Positions 41,367 to 49,973 of a stretch of 64,000 nt of DNA are shown in pieces. A program made the translations under genes and the position numbers. Numbering within the stretch: the first letter of the stretch is position 1; every line of letters starts with the position of its first letter. This DNA comes from Rhizobium mongolense USDA 1844 (GTDB lineage Bacteria > Pseudomonadota > Alphaproteobacteria > Rhizobiales > Rhizobiaceae). Below the pieces are notes generated by a model. That model saw only the letters and a program-made list of their open reading frames with translations. It did not search any database and was not told where the DNA came from. The stretch is from NCBI RefSeq assembly GCF_000419765.1, contig NZ_ATTQ01000004.1, positions 248,001-312,000 on the forward strand, in the 5' to 3' direction.

Positions 41367-43016
41367 ATGGCACGTCAGTTCATCTATCATATGGCCGGCC
41401 TCAACAAGGCCTATGGCAACAAGAAGGTGTTGGAGAACATCCACCTTTCCTTCTACCCCGATGCCAAGATCGGTATCCTCGGCCCGAACGGCGCCGGTAA
41501 GTCCACCGTCCTGCGCATCATGGCTGGCCTCGACAAGGAATATACCGGCGAAGCCTGGCTCGCCGAGGGCGCAACGCTCGGCTACCTGGCGCAGGAGCCG
41601 CAGCTCGATGCATCGAAGACAGTGCTCGAAAACGTCATGGAAGGTGTGGCCTCCAAGAAGGCGATCCTCGACCGCTACAACGAACTGATGATGAACTATT
41701 CCGACGAGACGGCGGAAGAGGGGGCGAAGCTCCAGGACATCATCGACAGCCAGAACCTCTGGGACCTGGAAAACCAGGTCGAGATGGCGATGGACGCGCT
41801 GCGCTGCCCGCCGGGCGATGCTTCGGTCGACAATCTTTCGGGCGGCGAAAAGCGCCGCGTCGCGCTCTGCCGCCTGCTGCTTGCCCAGCCGGACCTGCTG
41901 CTCCTCGATGAACCGACGAACCACCTCGACGCCGAGACGATCGCCTGGCTCGAAAAGCACCTGCGCGAATATCCAGGTTCGGTGCTAATGATCACCCACG
42001 ACCGCTACTTCCTGGACAATGTCACCGGCTGGATCCTCGAGCTCGACCGCGGCCGCGGCATTCCCTATGAGGGCAATTATTCGGCTTATCTACAAGCGAA
42101 AGCGAAGCGCATGCAGCAGGAGGGGCGCGAAGAAGCCTCCCGCCAGAAGGCTCTGTCTCGTGAGCAGGAATGGATCGCGTCCAGCCCGAAAGCGCGTCAG
42201 GCAAAGTCGAAGGCGCGTATCCGCGCTTATGACGAACTGGTTGCGGCAGCCGCCGACCGCCGTCCCGGCGACTCCCAGATTGTCATTCCGGTCGGCGAGC
42301 GTCTCGGCCAGGTCGTTATCGAGGCTGAGAACCTCACCAAGGGATATGGCGATACCGTCCTGATCGAGAACCTGAGCTTCAAGCTGCCGCCGGGCGGCAT
42401 CGTCGGCGTCATCGGTCCGAACGGTGCCGGCAAGACGACGCTCTTTCGAATGATCACCGGCCAGGAAAAGCCGGACAGCGGCGAAATCCGCATCGGCGAT
42501 ACCGTCGATCTCGGCTATGTCGACCAGAGCCGTGATGCGCTCAACGGCAACAAGACCGTTTGGGAAGAGATCTCCGCCGGCAACGACATCATCAAGCTCG
42601 GCAAGCACGAAGTGAATTCGCGCGCCTATTGCGGCGCCTTCAACTTCAAGGGGGGCGACCAGCAGCAGAAGGTTGGCACGCTCTCCGGCGGCCAGCGCAA
42701 CCGCGTCCATCTTGCCAAGATGCTGAAGGCCGGCGGCAACGTCATCCTGCTCGACGAACCGACCAACGATCTCGATACGGAAACGCTGGCCGCGCTCGAG
42801 GATGCGCTGGAAAACTTCGCCGGCTGCGCCGTTATCATCAGCCACGACCGCATGTTCCTCGACCGGCTTGCAACGCATATCCTCGCCTTCGAAGGCGACA
42901 GCCATGTCGAATGGTTCGAAGGCAACTTCGAAGATTACGAGCAGGACAAGATGCGCCGCCTCGGCGCGGATTCGGTCAATCCGAAGCGGGTGACCTACAA
43001 GCGCCTGACACGCTGA
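41367..43016 (+). CDS. ettA: Energy-dependent translational throttle protein EttA (ABC-F)
   Basis: A 549-residue soluble protein with two ABC domains and no membrane part. Domain 1 has Walker [10 protein letters not shown] (about residues 39-47), signature [14 protein letters not shown] and Walker [15 protein letters not shown]. Domain 2 has [23 protein letters not shown] and [14 protein letters not shown]. The linker between (about 240-320) contains the P-site tRNA interaction motif and the basic [20 protein letters not shown]. EttA binds the ribosomal E site and gates the first peptide bond by ATP/ADP ratio. Length and YxxxGKKVLxNI-like N-terminus match EttA rather than Uup. A terminator follows. 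Confidence 0.95.
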   Translation: MARQFIYHMAGLNKAYGNKKVLENIHLSFYPDAKIGILGPNGAGKSTVLRIMAGLDKEYTGEAWLAEGATLGYLAQEPQLDASKTVLENVMEGVASKKAILDRYNELMMNYSDETAEEGAKLQDIIDSQNLWDLENQVEMAMDALRCPPGDASVDNLSGGEKRRVALCRLLLAQPDLLLLDEPTNHLDAETIAWLEKHLREYPGSVLMITHDRYFLDNVTGWILELDRGRGIPYEGNYSAYLQAKAKRMQQEGREEASRQKALSREQEWIASSPKARQAKSKARIRAYDELVAAAADRRPGDSQIVIPVGERLGQVVIEAENLTKGYGDTVLIENLSFKLPPGGIVGVIGPNGAGKTTLFRMITGQEKPDSGEIRIGDTVDLGYVDQSRDALNGNKTVWEEISAGNDIIKLGKHEVNSRAYCGAFNFKGGDQQQKVGTLSGGQRNRVHLAKMLKAGGNVILLDEPTNDLDTETLAALEDALENFAGCAVIISHDRMFLDRLATHILAFEGDSHVEWFEGNFEDYEQDKMRRLGADSVNPKRVTYKRLTR

Positions 43017-43042
43017 TCGCCAACGCCACCTCTTGGATCAGA

Positions 43043-43066
43043 AGCCCCGGCAAGCGCCGGGGTTTC
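43043..43066 (+). terminator. Terminator of ettA
   Basis: CCCCGGC (43045-43051) pairs with GCCGGGG (43056-43062), followed by TTTCT. Confidence 0.8.
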
Positions 43067-43144
43067 TGTATTTTTGCCGGTCGCTTTCAGAGCAGTGAAT
43101 TTCGTCAACAGAGCGGATTCCTGCTTGCCAGGCCTTCTCAAATC

Positions 43145-43164
43145 ACATAAAGATATCTTTATAT
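43145..43164. promoter_or_regulatory. Palindrome shared with metH promoter; candidate autoregulatory operator
   Basis: The perfect 16-bp core ATAAAGATATCTTTAT (43147-43162) lies 19 bp before the ATG of the ArsR-methyltransferase gene. The flanks CAC/ATG make it almost the same as the 20-bp palindrome at 6927-6946. The closeness to the start codon fits repression of its own operon. Confidence 0.75.
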
Positions 43165-43181
43165 GTTGATTGGGTCGGGAT

Positions 43182-44198
43182 ATGGCTGAAGCTGTGAGGC
43201 TTGGATTGGATGCGCTGGTGGACGTCTTGAAGGCGGCCGGTGAGCCGACGCGCCTGCGGCTTCTCGCGCTTCTTGCCGCCGGCGACCTGACGGTGACCGA
43301 CCTTACGGAAATTCTCGGACAGTCGCAGCCGCGCATTTCGCGGCATCTGAAGCTGCTCGGTGAGGCCGACCTCATTGATCGCTATCAAGAGGGTGCCTGG
43401 GCCTATTTCCGGCTGAGGCAGGATGGCAAGGCGGCGGCGCTGGTGCGCGTGCTGCTAACACACGCGTCCCAGAACGACCCGGTGATCCTGCGCGATGGCG
43501 AGCGGCTTTTAGCCGTAAAGCGTCAGCGGGCAGAGCGCGCGCAGGCCTATTTCAGCCGCAATGCCGCCGAATGGGACGAGCTTCGGCGCCTCCATGCCGC
43601 CGACGAAGAGGTGGATGCCGCGGTCATCAAGCTGCTCGGTAACCAGCCGGTCTATTCGCTGCTTGATCTTGGCACGGGGACCGGCCGCATGCTGGAGCTG
43701 CTTTCCGGGCTCTATCGCCGGGCGATCGGCGTCGATGCCAGCCGTGACATGCTGAGCGTCGCACGCGCCAATCTCGACAGGGCGGGCATCACCAAGGCTT
43801 CGGTGCGGCATGCCGACATCCTGAACCTGCCGTTCGAGGGACAGGATTTTGATCTCGTCACCATTCATCAGGTTTTGCACTTCTTCGATCAGCCGGAAAT
43901 CGCGATCGCCGAGGCGGCGCGGATGCTGGCACCCGGTGGGCGTCTCATGGTCATCGACCTTGCGCCGCATGGGCTCGAATATCTTCGCGACGAGCACGCG
44001 CATGTCCGCCTTGGTTTCTCGCATCAGTCGATGACCGACTGGCTGCGCAAGACGGGGCTCGATATGGAGCAGACCGTCGATCTTCATCCGGGTCAGCCGG
44101 GCGAGAAGGGGCTTACGGTCACGATCTGGCTTGCGCGCGATCCGAGGCGCCTCATTGCATCCGAAGGCGCCGAAACAGTATTGGCCGGGGAGGTATGA
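43182..44198 (+). CDS. ArsR-family regulator fused to SAM-dependent methyltransferase domain
   Basis: A 338-residue two-domain protein. An ArsR winged helix covers about residues 10-95 (GEPTRLRLLALLAAGDLTVT then QSQPRISRHLKLLGEADLID); no ArsR-type metal cysteines are present. A class I methyltransferase fold covers about 120-320, with LDLGTGTGRMLELLSG (161-176), VDASRDMLSVARANL and a proline- or acid-containing HQVLHFFDQPEIAIAEAARM. Fusions like this are thought to sense SAM or S-adenosylhomocysteine in methionine-cycle control (SahR-type). metF begins 1 bp after its stop. The start ATG 43182 fits the HTH; the upstream TTG adds only four residues. Confidence 0.9.
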   Translation: MAEAVRLGLDALVDVLKAAGEPTRLRLLALLAAGDLTVTDLTEILGQSQPRISRHLKLLGEADLIDRYQEGAWAYFRLRQDGKAAALVRVLLTHASQNDPVILRDGERLLAVKRQRAERAQAYFSRNAAEWDELRRLHAADEEVDAAVIKLLGNQPVYSLLDLGTGTGRMLELLSGLYRRAIGVDASRDMLSVARANLDRAGITKASVRHADILNLPFEGQDFDLVTIHQVLHFFDQPEIAIAEAARMLAPGGRLMVIDLAPHGLEYLRDEHAHVRLGFSHQSMTDWLRKTGLDMEQTVDLHPGQPGEKGLTVTIWLARDPRRLIASEGAETVLAGEV

Positions 44199-44199
44199 T

Positions 44200-45102
44200 A
44201 TGGCTTTGAACACCGGAGACCGCCGCAATATCGGCATTTCCTTCGAATTTTTCCCACCGAAGTCGGAGGAGATGGAAGGTCAGCTCTGGAAGACCGTGGA
44301 TGAGCTGCAGGACTGGGATCCGGATTTCGTATCGGTGACCTATGGCGCCGGCGGCACCACGAAGGCGCCGACGCTGACGGCCGTGACGCGGTTCCTCAAC
44401 GAGACGCCGCTTGCGACTGCGTCGCATCTCACCTGCGTGGGTGCCACGAAGGGAGAAACGCATCAGGTGATCGACCATTTCCGCAAGGCCGGCGTGAAGC
44501 ACTTCGTGGCGTTGCGCGGCGATGCGCCGGGCGGGGCAGGGGTGCCTTACCAGCCTCATCCGGGCGGCTACGCCAATGCGGCCGAACTCGTGGCCGGCCT
44601 TCGCGAGATCGGTGATTTCGAGATTTCGGTGTCCGCCTATCCGGAGAAGCATCCGGAGAGCCGGGACGTGGCGGCCGATATCGACATGCTGAAGCGCAAG
44701 GCCGACAACGGCGCGGACCGAGCGTTGACGCAATTCTTCTTCGACAACGACAATTTCGAGCGCTACCTGGAAAAGGTGCGGACCGCAGGCGTCAAAATCC
44801 CGATCGTTCCCGGCATCATGCCGATCCAGAACCTGACGCAGCTGAAGCGATTTGCCAGCGCATGCGGCACGGTGATCCCGGCCTTTCTCGACGAGCGCTT
44901 TGCCGGTCTCGACGACAAGGTTGAGGAGCGGGCGAAGGTTGCTGTCGATGTCGCCGTCGAGCAGATCGAGGATCTCGTCCGCCGCGGGCTGGACGAGTTT
45001 CACCTCTATACGATGAACCGCTCGTCGTTGGTTTCGGCCGTGCTCACCAATCTCGGCCTCAGGCGCGAGGGCGCAAAGAGGGCAGCGGGCGCCGCTGCCT
45101 GA
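44200..45102 (+). CDS. metF: Methylenetetrahydrofolate reductase
   Basis: A 300-residue FAD-dependent TIM-barrel enzyme that reduces 5,10-methylene-THF to 5-methyl-THF, the methyl donor used by MetH. Family blocks: ISFEFFPPKSEEMEGQLW, PDFVSVTYGAGGTTKAPTL, HLTCVGATKGETHQVIDHFR, HFVALRGDAPGGAG, ALTQFFFDNDNFERYLEK and IVPGIMPIQNLTQLKRFAS. The ATG follows GGGGAGGT and sits 1 bp from the regulator stop, so the two are translated from one mRNA. A strong terminator follows at 45127. Confidence 0.96.
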   Translation: MALNTGDRRNIGISFEFFPPKSEEMEGQLWKTVDELQDWDPDFVSVTYGAGGTTKAPTLTAVTRFLNETPLATASHLTCVGATKGETHQVIDHFRKAGVKHFVALRGDAPGGAGVPYQPHPGGYANAAELVAGLREIGDFEISVSAYPEKHPESRDVAADIDMLKRKADNGADRALTQFFFDNDNFERYLEKVRTAGVKIPIVPGIMPIQNLTQLKRFASACGTVIPAFLDERFAGLDDKVEERAKVAVDVAVEQIEDLVRRGLDEFHLYTMNRSSLVSAVLTNLGLRREGAKRAAGAAA

Positions 45103-45126
45103 GAGCGGCGGCCATCGGCATCGAAT

Positions 45127-45162
45127 AAAAAAGCGCATGTCTGGCGGTGACATGCGCTTTTT
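45127..45162 (+). terminator. Terminator of metF
   Basis: AAAAGCGCATGTC pairs with GACATGCGCTTTT around TGGCGGT, with A run before and T run after, so it could work from both sides. Confidence 0.9.
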
Positions 45163-45224
45163 AATTGGCTGAACTGTTAGCTTGTCAGGAGCTAGGTATT
45201 CCAGTCATAGGGTTCGCCGACCGC

Positions 45225-45302
45225 TCAAATGAAGAGCATGGACAAGACGAACGCGAACGCTGCACTGACCAACAGGACATTCAAGGATCGTGTGATACCC
45301 AT
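45225..45302 (-). CDS. 25-residue single-pass membrane microprotein
   Basis: The minus strand has an ATG at 45300-45302 with GAGGAGGC 5-6 bases upstream and a short frame to TGA at 45225-45227. The peptide reads MGITRSLNVLLVSAAFAFVL then SMLFI: two basic-side residues and a hydrophobic stretch that almost fills the chain. The perfect ribosome binding site is the main evidence. No further genes lie between it and the transglycosylase to the right. Function unknown; single-helix regulators of membrane complexes have this form. Confidence 0.65.
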   Translation of the reverse strand: MGITRSLNVLLVSAAFAFVLSMLFI

Positions 45303-45622
45303 GTCTGCCTCCTCGCGTTAACCAGCATATAATATGTCTGAATTGTGTCGCGTGGAAAGCGGATTCTATGCTGCAACGCAGCGGCGGACTGCGGATGAGC
45401 CGCGTTCTGATCAGCTAAGCAATTGGAATTAATTGCCAAATCACAATGAAATTTTCTTCACACATTTTAACCGTGCGTTAAAATGGGCGATTGGCCCGTT
45501 AACGGTGACGGCTACTTAAAGGCATGACTGGAAGCTGCTGATATGATGCGGGAAATCGAAATCGCGCCCCGGCAATTTCCGGGACGCGATCGAATTGGGC
45601 GGTCTTCACGAAAATGGACCGA
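45303..45622. other. Intergenic stretch without a gene
   Basis: About 320 bp, AT-rich in the middle (around 45420-45480). It should hold the promoter of the microprotein on the left side, and at 45561-45590 it holds the terminator of the transglycosylase. No other coding or RNA signal was found. Confidence 0.6.
45561..45590 (-). terminator. Terminator of the transglycosylase gene
   Basis: ATCGCGCCCCGG pairs with CCGGGACGCGAT around CAATTT, with one bulge or mismatch. On the minus strand it is followed by TTCGATTTC. Confidence 0.65.
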
Positions 45623-46876
45623 TCAGAGCGCGCTCAGCAGGCCGGGCGTCGCCCAGCCATCGGCGGGCATTCCGAGACGTTGCTGCTCTTTCTGGATCGC
45701 GACACGGGTGCCGGAACCCAGGATGCCGTCGATCTGACCGACATCGTGGCCCTTCGTCTGCAGTTTGGTCTGCAACTGCTTCATCTGGTCATTGGCAAGG
45801 CCCTGTTCCGGCGTCCCCTTGAGATAGGGCTGCGCACCGCCAAAGCGGGTGGCGAAATAGGCGGCCGAGGTCGTGTAGATGAATGACTTGTTCCACTCGA
45901 GATAGATCTTGAAGTTCGGGTAGGCGATGAAGGCCGGTCCGTGACGGCCCTGCGGGAGAACGAGGTCACCCTCCAGATTGCCGAAGCTGGTGTTGCCGTC
46001 ACGCGGTTGGACACCGAGCGCGAACCATTCGCCCGCCGTCATGGTGCCGCCGAGGCCTGACTTTTCCCAGGGAAGGTTGTCGGGCAGGGTGACTTCCTGC
46101 AGCCAGGGCTGGCCGCGTTTGAAGCCGAGATGCTGGATGAACTTCGCGGCCGTCAGGATGGCGTCCGGGCCGCTCTCCTTCAGCCGCACATGGCCATCGC
46201 CGTCGCCGTCCATGCCGTAGGCGACGATGTCGCGCGGAAGCATCTGTACCTGGCCGATTTCGCCCGCCCATGCGCCGGTATTGGTTGCCGAGTCAAGGTC
46301 GCCGTGCTGAACCATTTCGATGAGCGCGATCAATTGCGGGCGGAAGAGTTCGGGACGGCGGCAGTCATGCGCCAGCGTGACGAGCGCGTTGCGCGTATTG
46401 AAATCGCCCTGAACCGCACCGAAGTCCGTTTCCATTGCCCAGAAGGCGGTGATGACGCCCGGGGCGACGCCATAATCCTGCTCGGCCTTGGCGAAGACGT
46501 CTGCGAACTGTTTCAGCTTCTGGCGGCCGATATCGAGACGGGCCTGGCTGACGGTACGCTGCGAAAACTCAAGGAAGGTCTGCTTGAAGACGCCTTGCGC
46601 GCGGTCGCGGCTCAGAACCTTGGGATCGATCTGCGCGCCGGCGAGCGCCTTGTCGGCAGCTTCGGCGGAGGCGCCGGCGGCGATCGCATCGGCCTTCACG
46701 CCAGCTAGAAATTCGGCAAGATCGCCGCCGCAAGCCACGGGAGGAGCCTGAGGGGTTGCGGCTGGTGGAGGGGAGGCCGCCGGAGCCATTGCCTGTTGCT
46801 GAGCCAATGCCGTGGTTGCCGCGGTGATTGCAAACAAAAGAGCAAGTGCAGAGCGGCTTGCGAGCGAGCGGTGCAT
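45623..46876 (-). CDS. Lytic murein transglycosylase (MltB/SLT_2 type)
   Basis: A 417-residue envelope enzyme. The signal peptide is MHRSLASRSALALLFAITAA, cleaved near ALAQ, then an Ala/Pro linker. The MltB-like catalytic domain (about residues 50-345) has the catalytic Glu in ITAFWAMETDFGAVQGDFNT, GEIGQVQMLPRDIVAYGMDG, and a DGDGDGHVRL loop resembling a calcium-type site known in MltB. A C-terminal peptidoglycan-binding domain covers about 350-415 (LQTKLQTKGHDVGQIDGILG). It cleaves glycan strands to anhydro-muropeptides, which AmpD (55433) processes in the cytoplasm. Confidence 0.93.
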   Translation of the reverse strand: MHRSLASRSALALLFAITAATTALAQQQAMAPAASPPPAATPQAPPVACGGDLAEFLAGVKADAIAAGASAEAADKALAGAQIDPKVLSRDRAQGVFKQTFLEFSQRTVSQARLDIGRQKLKQFADVFAKAEQDYGVAPGVITAFWAMETDFGAVQGDFNTRNALVTLAHDCRRPELFRPQLIALIEMVQHGDLDSATNTGAWAGEIGQVQMLPRDIVAYGMDGDGDGHVRLKESGPDAILTAAKFIQHLGFKRGQPWLQEVTLPDNLPWEKSGLGGTMTAGEWFALGVQPRDGNTSFGNLEGDLVLPQGRHGPAFIAYPNFKIYLEWNKSFIYTTSAAYFATRFGGAQPYLKGTPEQGLANDQMKQLQTKLQTKGHDVGQIDGILGSGTRVAIQKEQQRLGMPADGWATPGLLSAL

Positions 46877-46956
46877 GAGATCGTCCTTATATCCGAAATA
46901 TGTCCGTTGCTTTCACAGATGAATGTGACGGAAGCAAGAAAGATCGGCGGACGTTA

Positions 46957-47754
46957 CTAAGAATTTCTGTCCTTAGAAACGGAAGCCACCCAGTTGGCCC
47001 AGTTCTTTGAGGAGCCCGCAAACACATTGATGTCCGCGGGGCCCTTGATGCCGGGGATCACACCGGTCGACGTATACTGCCAGAAGGCCCAGCGGCGGTC
47101 GGCATAGGTGACTTCCGGGTGCTTGGCCACCGAGCGGACCCAGAAGTGATAGTCCTGGAAATAACCCTGCAGATTGTCGCGGTGGAAATCGACCGATGTG
47201 TAGATGATCGGCCGCTTGCCGTAATAGGCTTCGAGGCGGTCCATGAAGCGCTGCATCTGAGCGCGGACGGTCGCCGGGTCCGGCCGGAAGCGGCAGGTCT
47301 TCGATTCGCCGTTCCATTCGACGTCCAGGACCGGCGGCAGGCGCATCGATTCCCGCGGGACGTTCTGGATGAACCAGTCGGCCTGCTCATCGGCCGACGA
47401 GCAGAAATAATAGAAATGATAGGGCGCATGGGGGATGCCGACGGCACGGGCGCGCTGCCAGTATTCATTGAAGCGCGGGTCGAACCTGTCCTTGCCCTCG
47501 GTCGCCTTGATGAAGGCAAAGGCGACGCCGGAAGTCTTCACCGTCTGCCAATCGATATCGCCCTGCCACTTGGAGATGTCGATGCCGTGAACCTCGTTCC
47601 GATGCGGATGCTTCGCCCCGAAATCCTGCGGGTCGGTATCCTTGAAGCGGGTCTTCGGTTTTATGGATGCGGTCTCAAGATAATCATATCCCGATGAAGT
47701 ACAGCCGGCCAACATGATAGCCAATGGCAATACACAAAACAAAATCCGGCGCAT
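46957..47754 (-). CDS. GH25 lysozyme-like lipoprotein
   Basis: A 265-residue protein starting MRRILFCVLPLAIMLAGCTS; LAGC is a lipobox, so it should be a lipoprotein. The GH25 barrel (about residues 55-255) has the hallmark EVHGIDISKWQGDIDWQTVK with catalytic Asp, FAFIKATEGKDRFDPRFNEY, LPPVLDVEWNGES with catalytic DxE, and RPIIYTSVDFHRDN. It would hydrolyse muramyl bonds. The ATG at 47754 gives a proper lipoprotein signal, unlike the longer frame. It is next to the transglycosylase in the same direction. Confidence 0.92.
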   Translation of the reverse strand: MRRILFCVLPLAIMLAGCTSSGYDYLETASIKPKTRFKDTDPQDFGAKHPHRNEVHGIDISKWQGDIDWQTVKTSGVAFAFIKATEGKDRFDPRFNEYWQRARAVGIPHAPYHFYYFCSSADEQADWFIQNVPRESMRLPPVLDVEWNGESKTCRFRPDPATVRAQMQRFMDRLEAYYGKRPIIYTSVDFHRDNLQGYFQDYHFWVRSVAKHPEVTYADRRWAFWQYTSTGVIPGIKGPADINVFAGSSKNWANWVASVSKDRNS

Positions 47755-47879
47755 AAATGTCCCGTCGTGGACCGAATGATCGACTTGCCCCACAGCTTGA
47801 CCTTCGAAAGACGAGTTTCAGTAGAGGAATCCCCCTGTTTCAACATATCAACGTAAAAAATCGGTTAGTTTCAAGTGAA

Positions 47880-48554
47880 TTATGAAGGCCGGGCGATGAT
47901 TGCTGCCCGCCAGGCATAGCCACCGCCGATCGTCTCGAACGACAATCTCGCGTTGTTTTCATGGGCTTGCGTTTCCAGCAGCTGGCGCAGATCGGCGCGA
48001 GGCGTGACGTGAAATTTTGCAAGCCATGACTTCAGCGCCGCCCTGAACCAGGCCGGCAGGTCCTCCTGCTGGCCGAAATCGACGATGTGCAGCTGTCCGC
48101 CGGGGTTCAATGCGGCGATTGCGGCATCGACGGCGCGTTCCCAATCGGGAATCATCGAGAGCGCATAGGAAATGAGGATCCGGTCGAAGCCGCCGACACC
48201 GAATTCGCGTGGCGTGAAGGCGGTCGCATCGGCGACGCGAAAATCGGCAACCGCTGCCTTCGTGGCGAATGTTTTACGCGCCGAACTCAGCATTTCCTGC
48301 GAAATGTCGAGGCCATAGAGCCTAGCGCCGGAAAACAGCCGGTGTGCGAGTACCAGGTTGCGGCCGGTGCCGCAGCCGACTTCTAGCAGCGTGCCGCCTT
48401 CCGGGATGTCCAGGTTGCGGATCGTACGGTCGCGGCCGAGCAGGTAGTATTTGCGCGTCAGATCATAGATATGGCGCTGGTAGCGATACATGCCGTCCAT
48501 GAGATTGGCATGCTTTTCGGCTTTCTCGTCCACGATGGTGCGGATTTCGGTCAC
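47880..48554 (-). CDS. btaB: BtaB: diacylglycerylhomoserine N-methyltransferase
   Basis: A 224-residue class I methyltransferase. It has GGTLLEVGCGTGRNLVLAHR (SAM loop), GLDISQEMLSSARKTF and HIVDFGQQEDLPAWFRAALK. The start is a GTG at 48554 that overlaps the btaA stop by 4 bp (GTGA). BtaB adds three methyl groups to diacylglyceryl-homoserine made by BtaA, giving the betaine lipid DGTS. The pairing with btaA is the strongest evidence for this role. Confidence 0.9.
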   Translation of the reverse strand: MTEIRTIVDEKAEKHANLMDGMYRYQRHIYDLTRKYYLLGRDRTIRNLDIPEGGTLLEVGCGTGRNLVLAHRLFSGARLYGLDISQEMLSSARKTFATKAAVADFRVADATAFTPREFGVGGFDRILISYALSMIPDWERAVDAAIAALNPGGQLHIVDFGQQEDLPAWFRAALKSWLAKFHVTPRADLRQLLETQAHENNARLSFETIGGGYAWRAAIIARPS

Positions 48555-49795
48555 GCCTTCTTTCCGTAGATGTGGAAGCCGCCGTAGATGGCCGAACGGT
48601 CGAGTGCGGTCATATCTCGGGACTTCTCCGCGAAATATTCCCATTGATCGCGGATCGCTCGGGAAAGACGGCCCTCGATGACGCTTTTTTCGGCCGCCGT
48701 GCGGAAGATGACGCGGGCGCCGGGGCGGGCGGTGCGGGTAATCTCCGCCCAGAGCTCGTTCAGCTGCTGGTCCGTCATCCAGTCCTGCGCGTCGAGCAGG
48801 ATATAACGGTCGCGAGAGGCGGCGGGTTCCTTGACGAGAAGCTCGGTGAAGCTTGCATGATGGACGTTGACGCGATCGGTATTGGAGCGGATCACCTCGT
48901 AGTGCTCCCGCTTCAGATAGGTCGGCAGCGGGCCTTCGTCATCGCAGGCATACCGGCGACCAAAAGCCTGCCAGGCGAAATAGTTTTCGCTCATCGGAAA
49001 ATGGCAGGCGAGCTTTTCGAGGCGATGCTTCAGCACCGGTGCGATCGACTGATCGGCGGCGAGGCTGGCTAGCTCGTCATATTGCTGCGGCGGAATGCCA
49101 AGACCGAAAAGCGAGCTCTTGCGTCCTGTAATCCAGCGCACCACCGGCTTTTCGAAGAGGGGCGCAACCTGCTCGTCGAAGAACTGGCGCTGTTCGCGGA
49201 TGGAGCGGGTTTTCGTCATCTCTTTGAGATCGACGCCGTGCAGGCGGGCGAGCAGATGGGCCGCGCCGATGAAGCGGCCGAGCAGGCCGGTCTCATAGAA
49301 ATTGCGGTTAAAGACGGTGACGCGGCGGCGGCCGAACTTGCGGCCGTTCCAATAGGCGCGTGTCGTCTCATCGAGCTTGGACGACAGGAAGTGGTCGAAG
49401 GCCTGGCTGTTCGAGCGCTCGTTCGGCATGGCGAGGAAGCGCACGAGGTCGGTATGGCCGGGAAGATGCTTGAAGGCAGCAAGCTTCAGGCGGTTTAGCG
49501 CGATATGGTGCGGGTTGAGGTCGACCACATCGATGGAGGCCGGCGCCTTGGAGAGATAGGCGAGCATGTTGCAGCCGCCCGAGCCGATCGTGACGATTCG
49601 GTGATGCGGCTGCAGTTCCATCGCCTGCATGTCGAGATCCGGATCCTCCCAGATCTGCGGATAGACGAGGCCGGAAAAGAGCAGGCCGAAAAGCCGTTCC
49701 GAAAAGCCGTCCTTGGAAAATGCCTTGTGGCGGAGAAGAGCGTCCTTGAGTTTCCGGTTCTTGCGGAAGCCGGTATCCGGTGCAAATTCCGTCAT
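48551..49795 (-). CDS. btaA: BtaA: SAM:diacylglycerol 3-amino-3-carboxypropyltransferase
   Basis: A 414-residue DUF3419-family protein. It contains LFGLLFSGLVYPQIWEDPDL, RIVTIGSGGCNMLAYLSKAP (SAM site) and VVDLNPHHIALNRLKLAAF, plus a C-terminal half with LLDAQDWMTDQQLNELWAEI. BtaA transfers the aminocarboxypropyl group of SAM to diacylglycerol, the first step of DGTS betaine-lipid synthesis. In rhizobia this replaces phospholipids under phosphate limitation under PhoB control. A candidate Pho box lies about 50-65 bp upstream. Confidence 0.94.
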   Translation of the reverse strand: MTEFAPDTGFRKNRKLKDALLRHKAFSKDGFSERLFGLLFSGLVYPQIWEDPDLDMQAMELQPHHRIVTIGSGGCNMLAYLSKAPASIDVVDLNPHHIALNRLKLAAFKHLPGHTDLVRFLAMPNERSNSQAFDHFLSSKLDETTRAYWNGRKFGRRRVTVFNRNFYETGLLGRFIGAAHLLARLHGVDLKEMTKTRSIREQRQFFDEQVAPLFEKPVVRWITGRKSSLFGLGIPPQQYDELASLAADQSIAPVLKHRLEKLACHFPMSENYFAWQAFGRRYACDDEGPLPTYLKREHYEVIRSNTDRVNVHHASFTELLVKEPAASRDRYILLDAQDWMTDQQLNELWAEITRTARPGARVIFRTAAEKSVIEGRLSRAIRDQWEYFAEKSRDMTALDRSAIYGGFHIYGKKA

Positions 49796-49841
49796 ATGAG
49801 TCTGTCACCCTTTTTGCGTTCAGGGCGTGTAGCGCGTCCCT

Positions 49842-49859
49842 GCTACAGTTTGATGACGC
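49842..49859 (-). promoter_or_regulatory. Candidate Pho box upstream of btaA
   Basis: On the minus strand GCGTCAT-CAAA-CTGTAGC gives two 7-bp half-sites with a 4-bp AT-rich spacer, close to the Pho box CTGTCAT-N4-CTGTMAT. It ends 47 bp before the btaA ATG. Confidence 0.6.
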
Positions 49860-49973
49860 AGGCTGTGGGTATCGCTTTCCACAGGAATTGCCTGGCAGGA
49901 TACGGCACTCGCATTCTTGTGCTCTTTTTTGTGAAGAGATTTCCTGCTTCTCTCCGTTCGTGGAGGCAATGAC

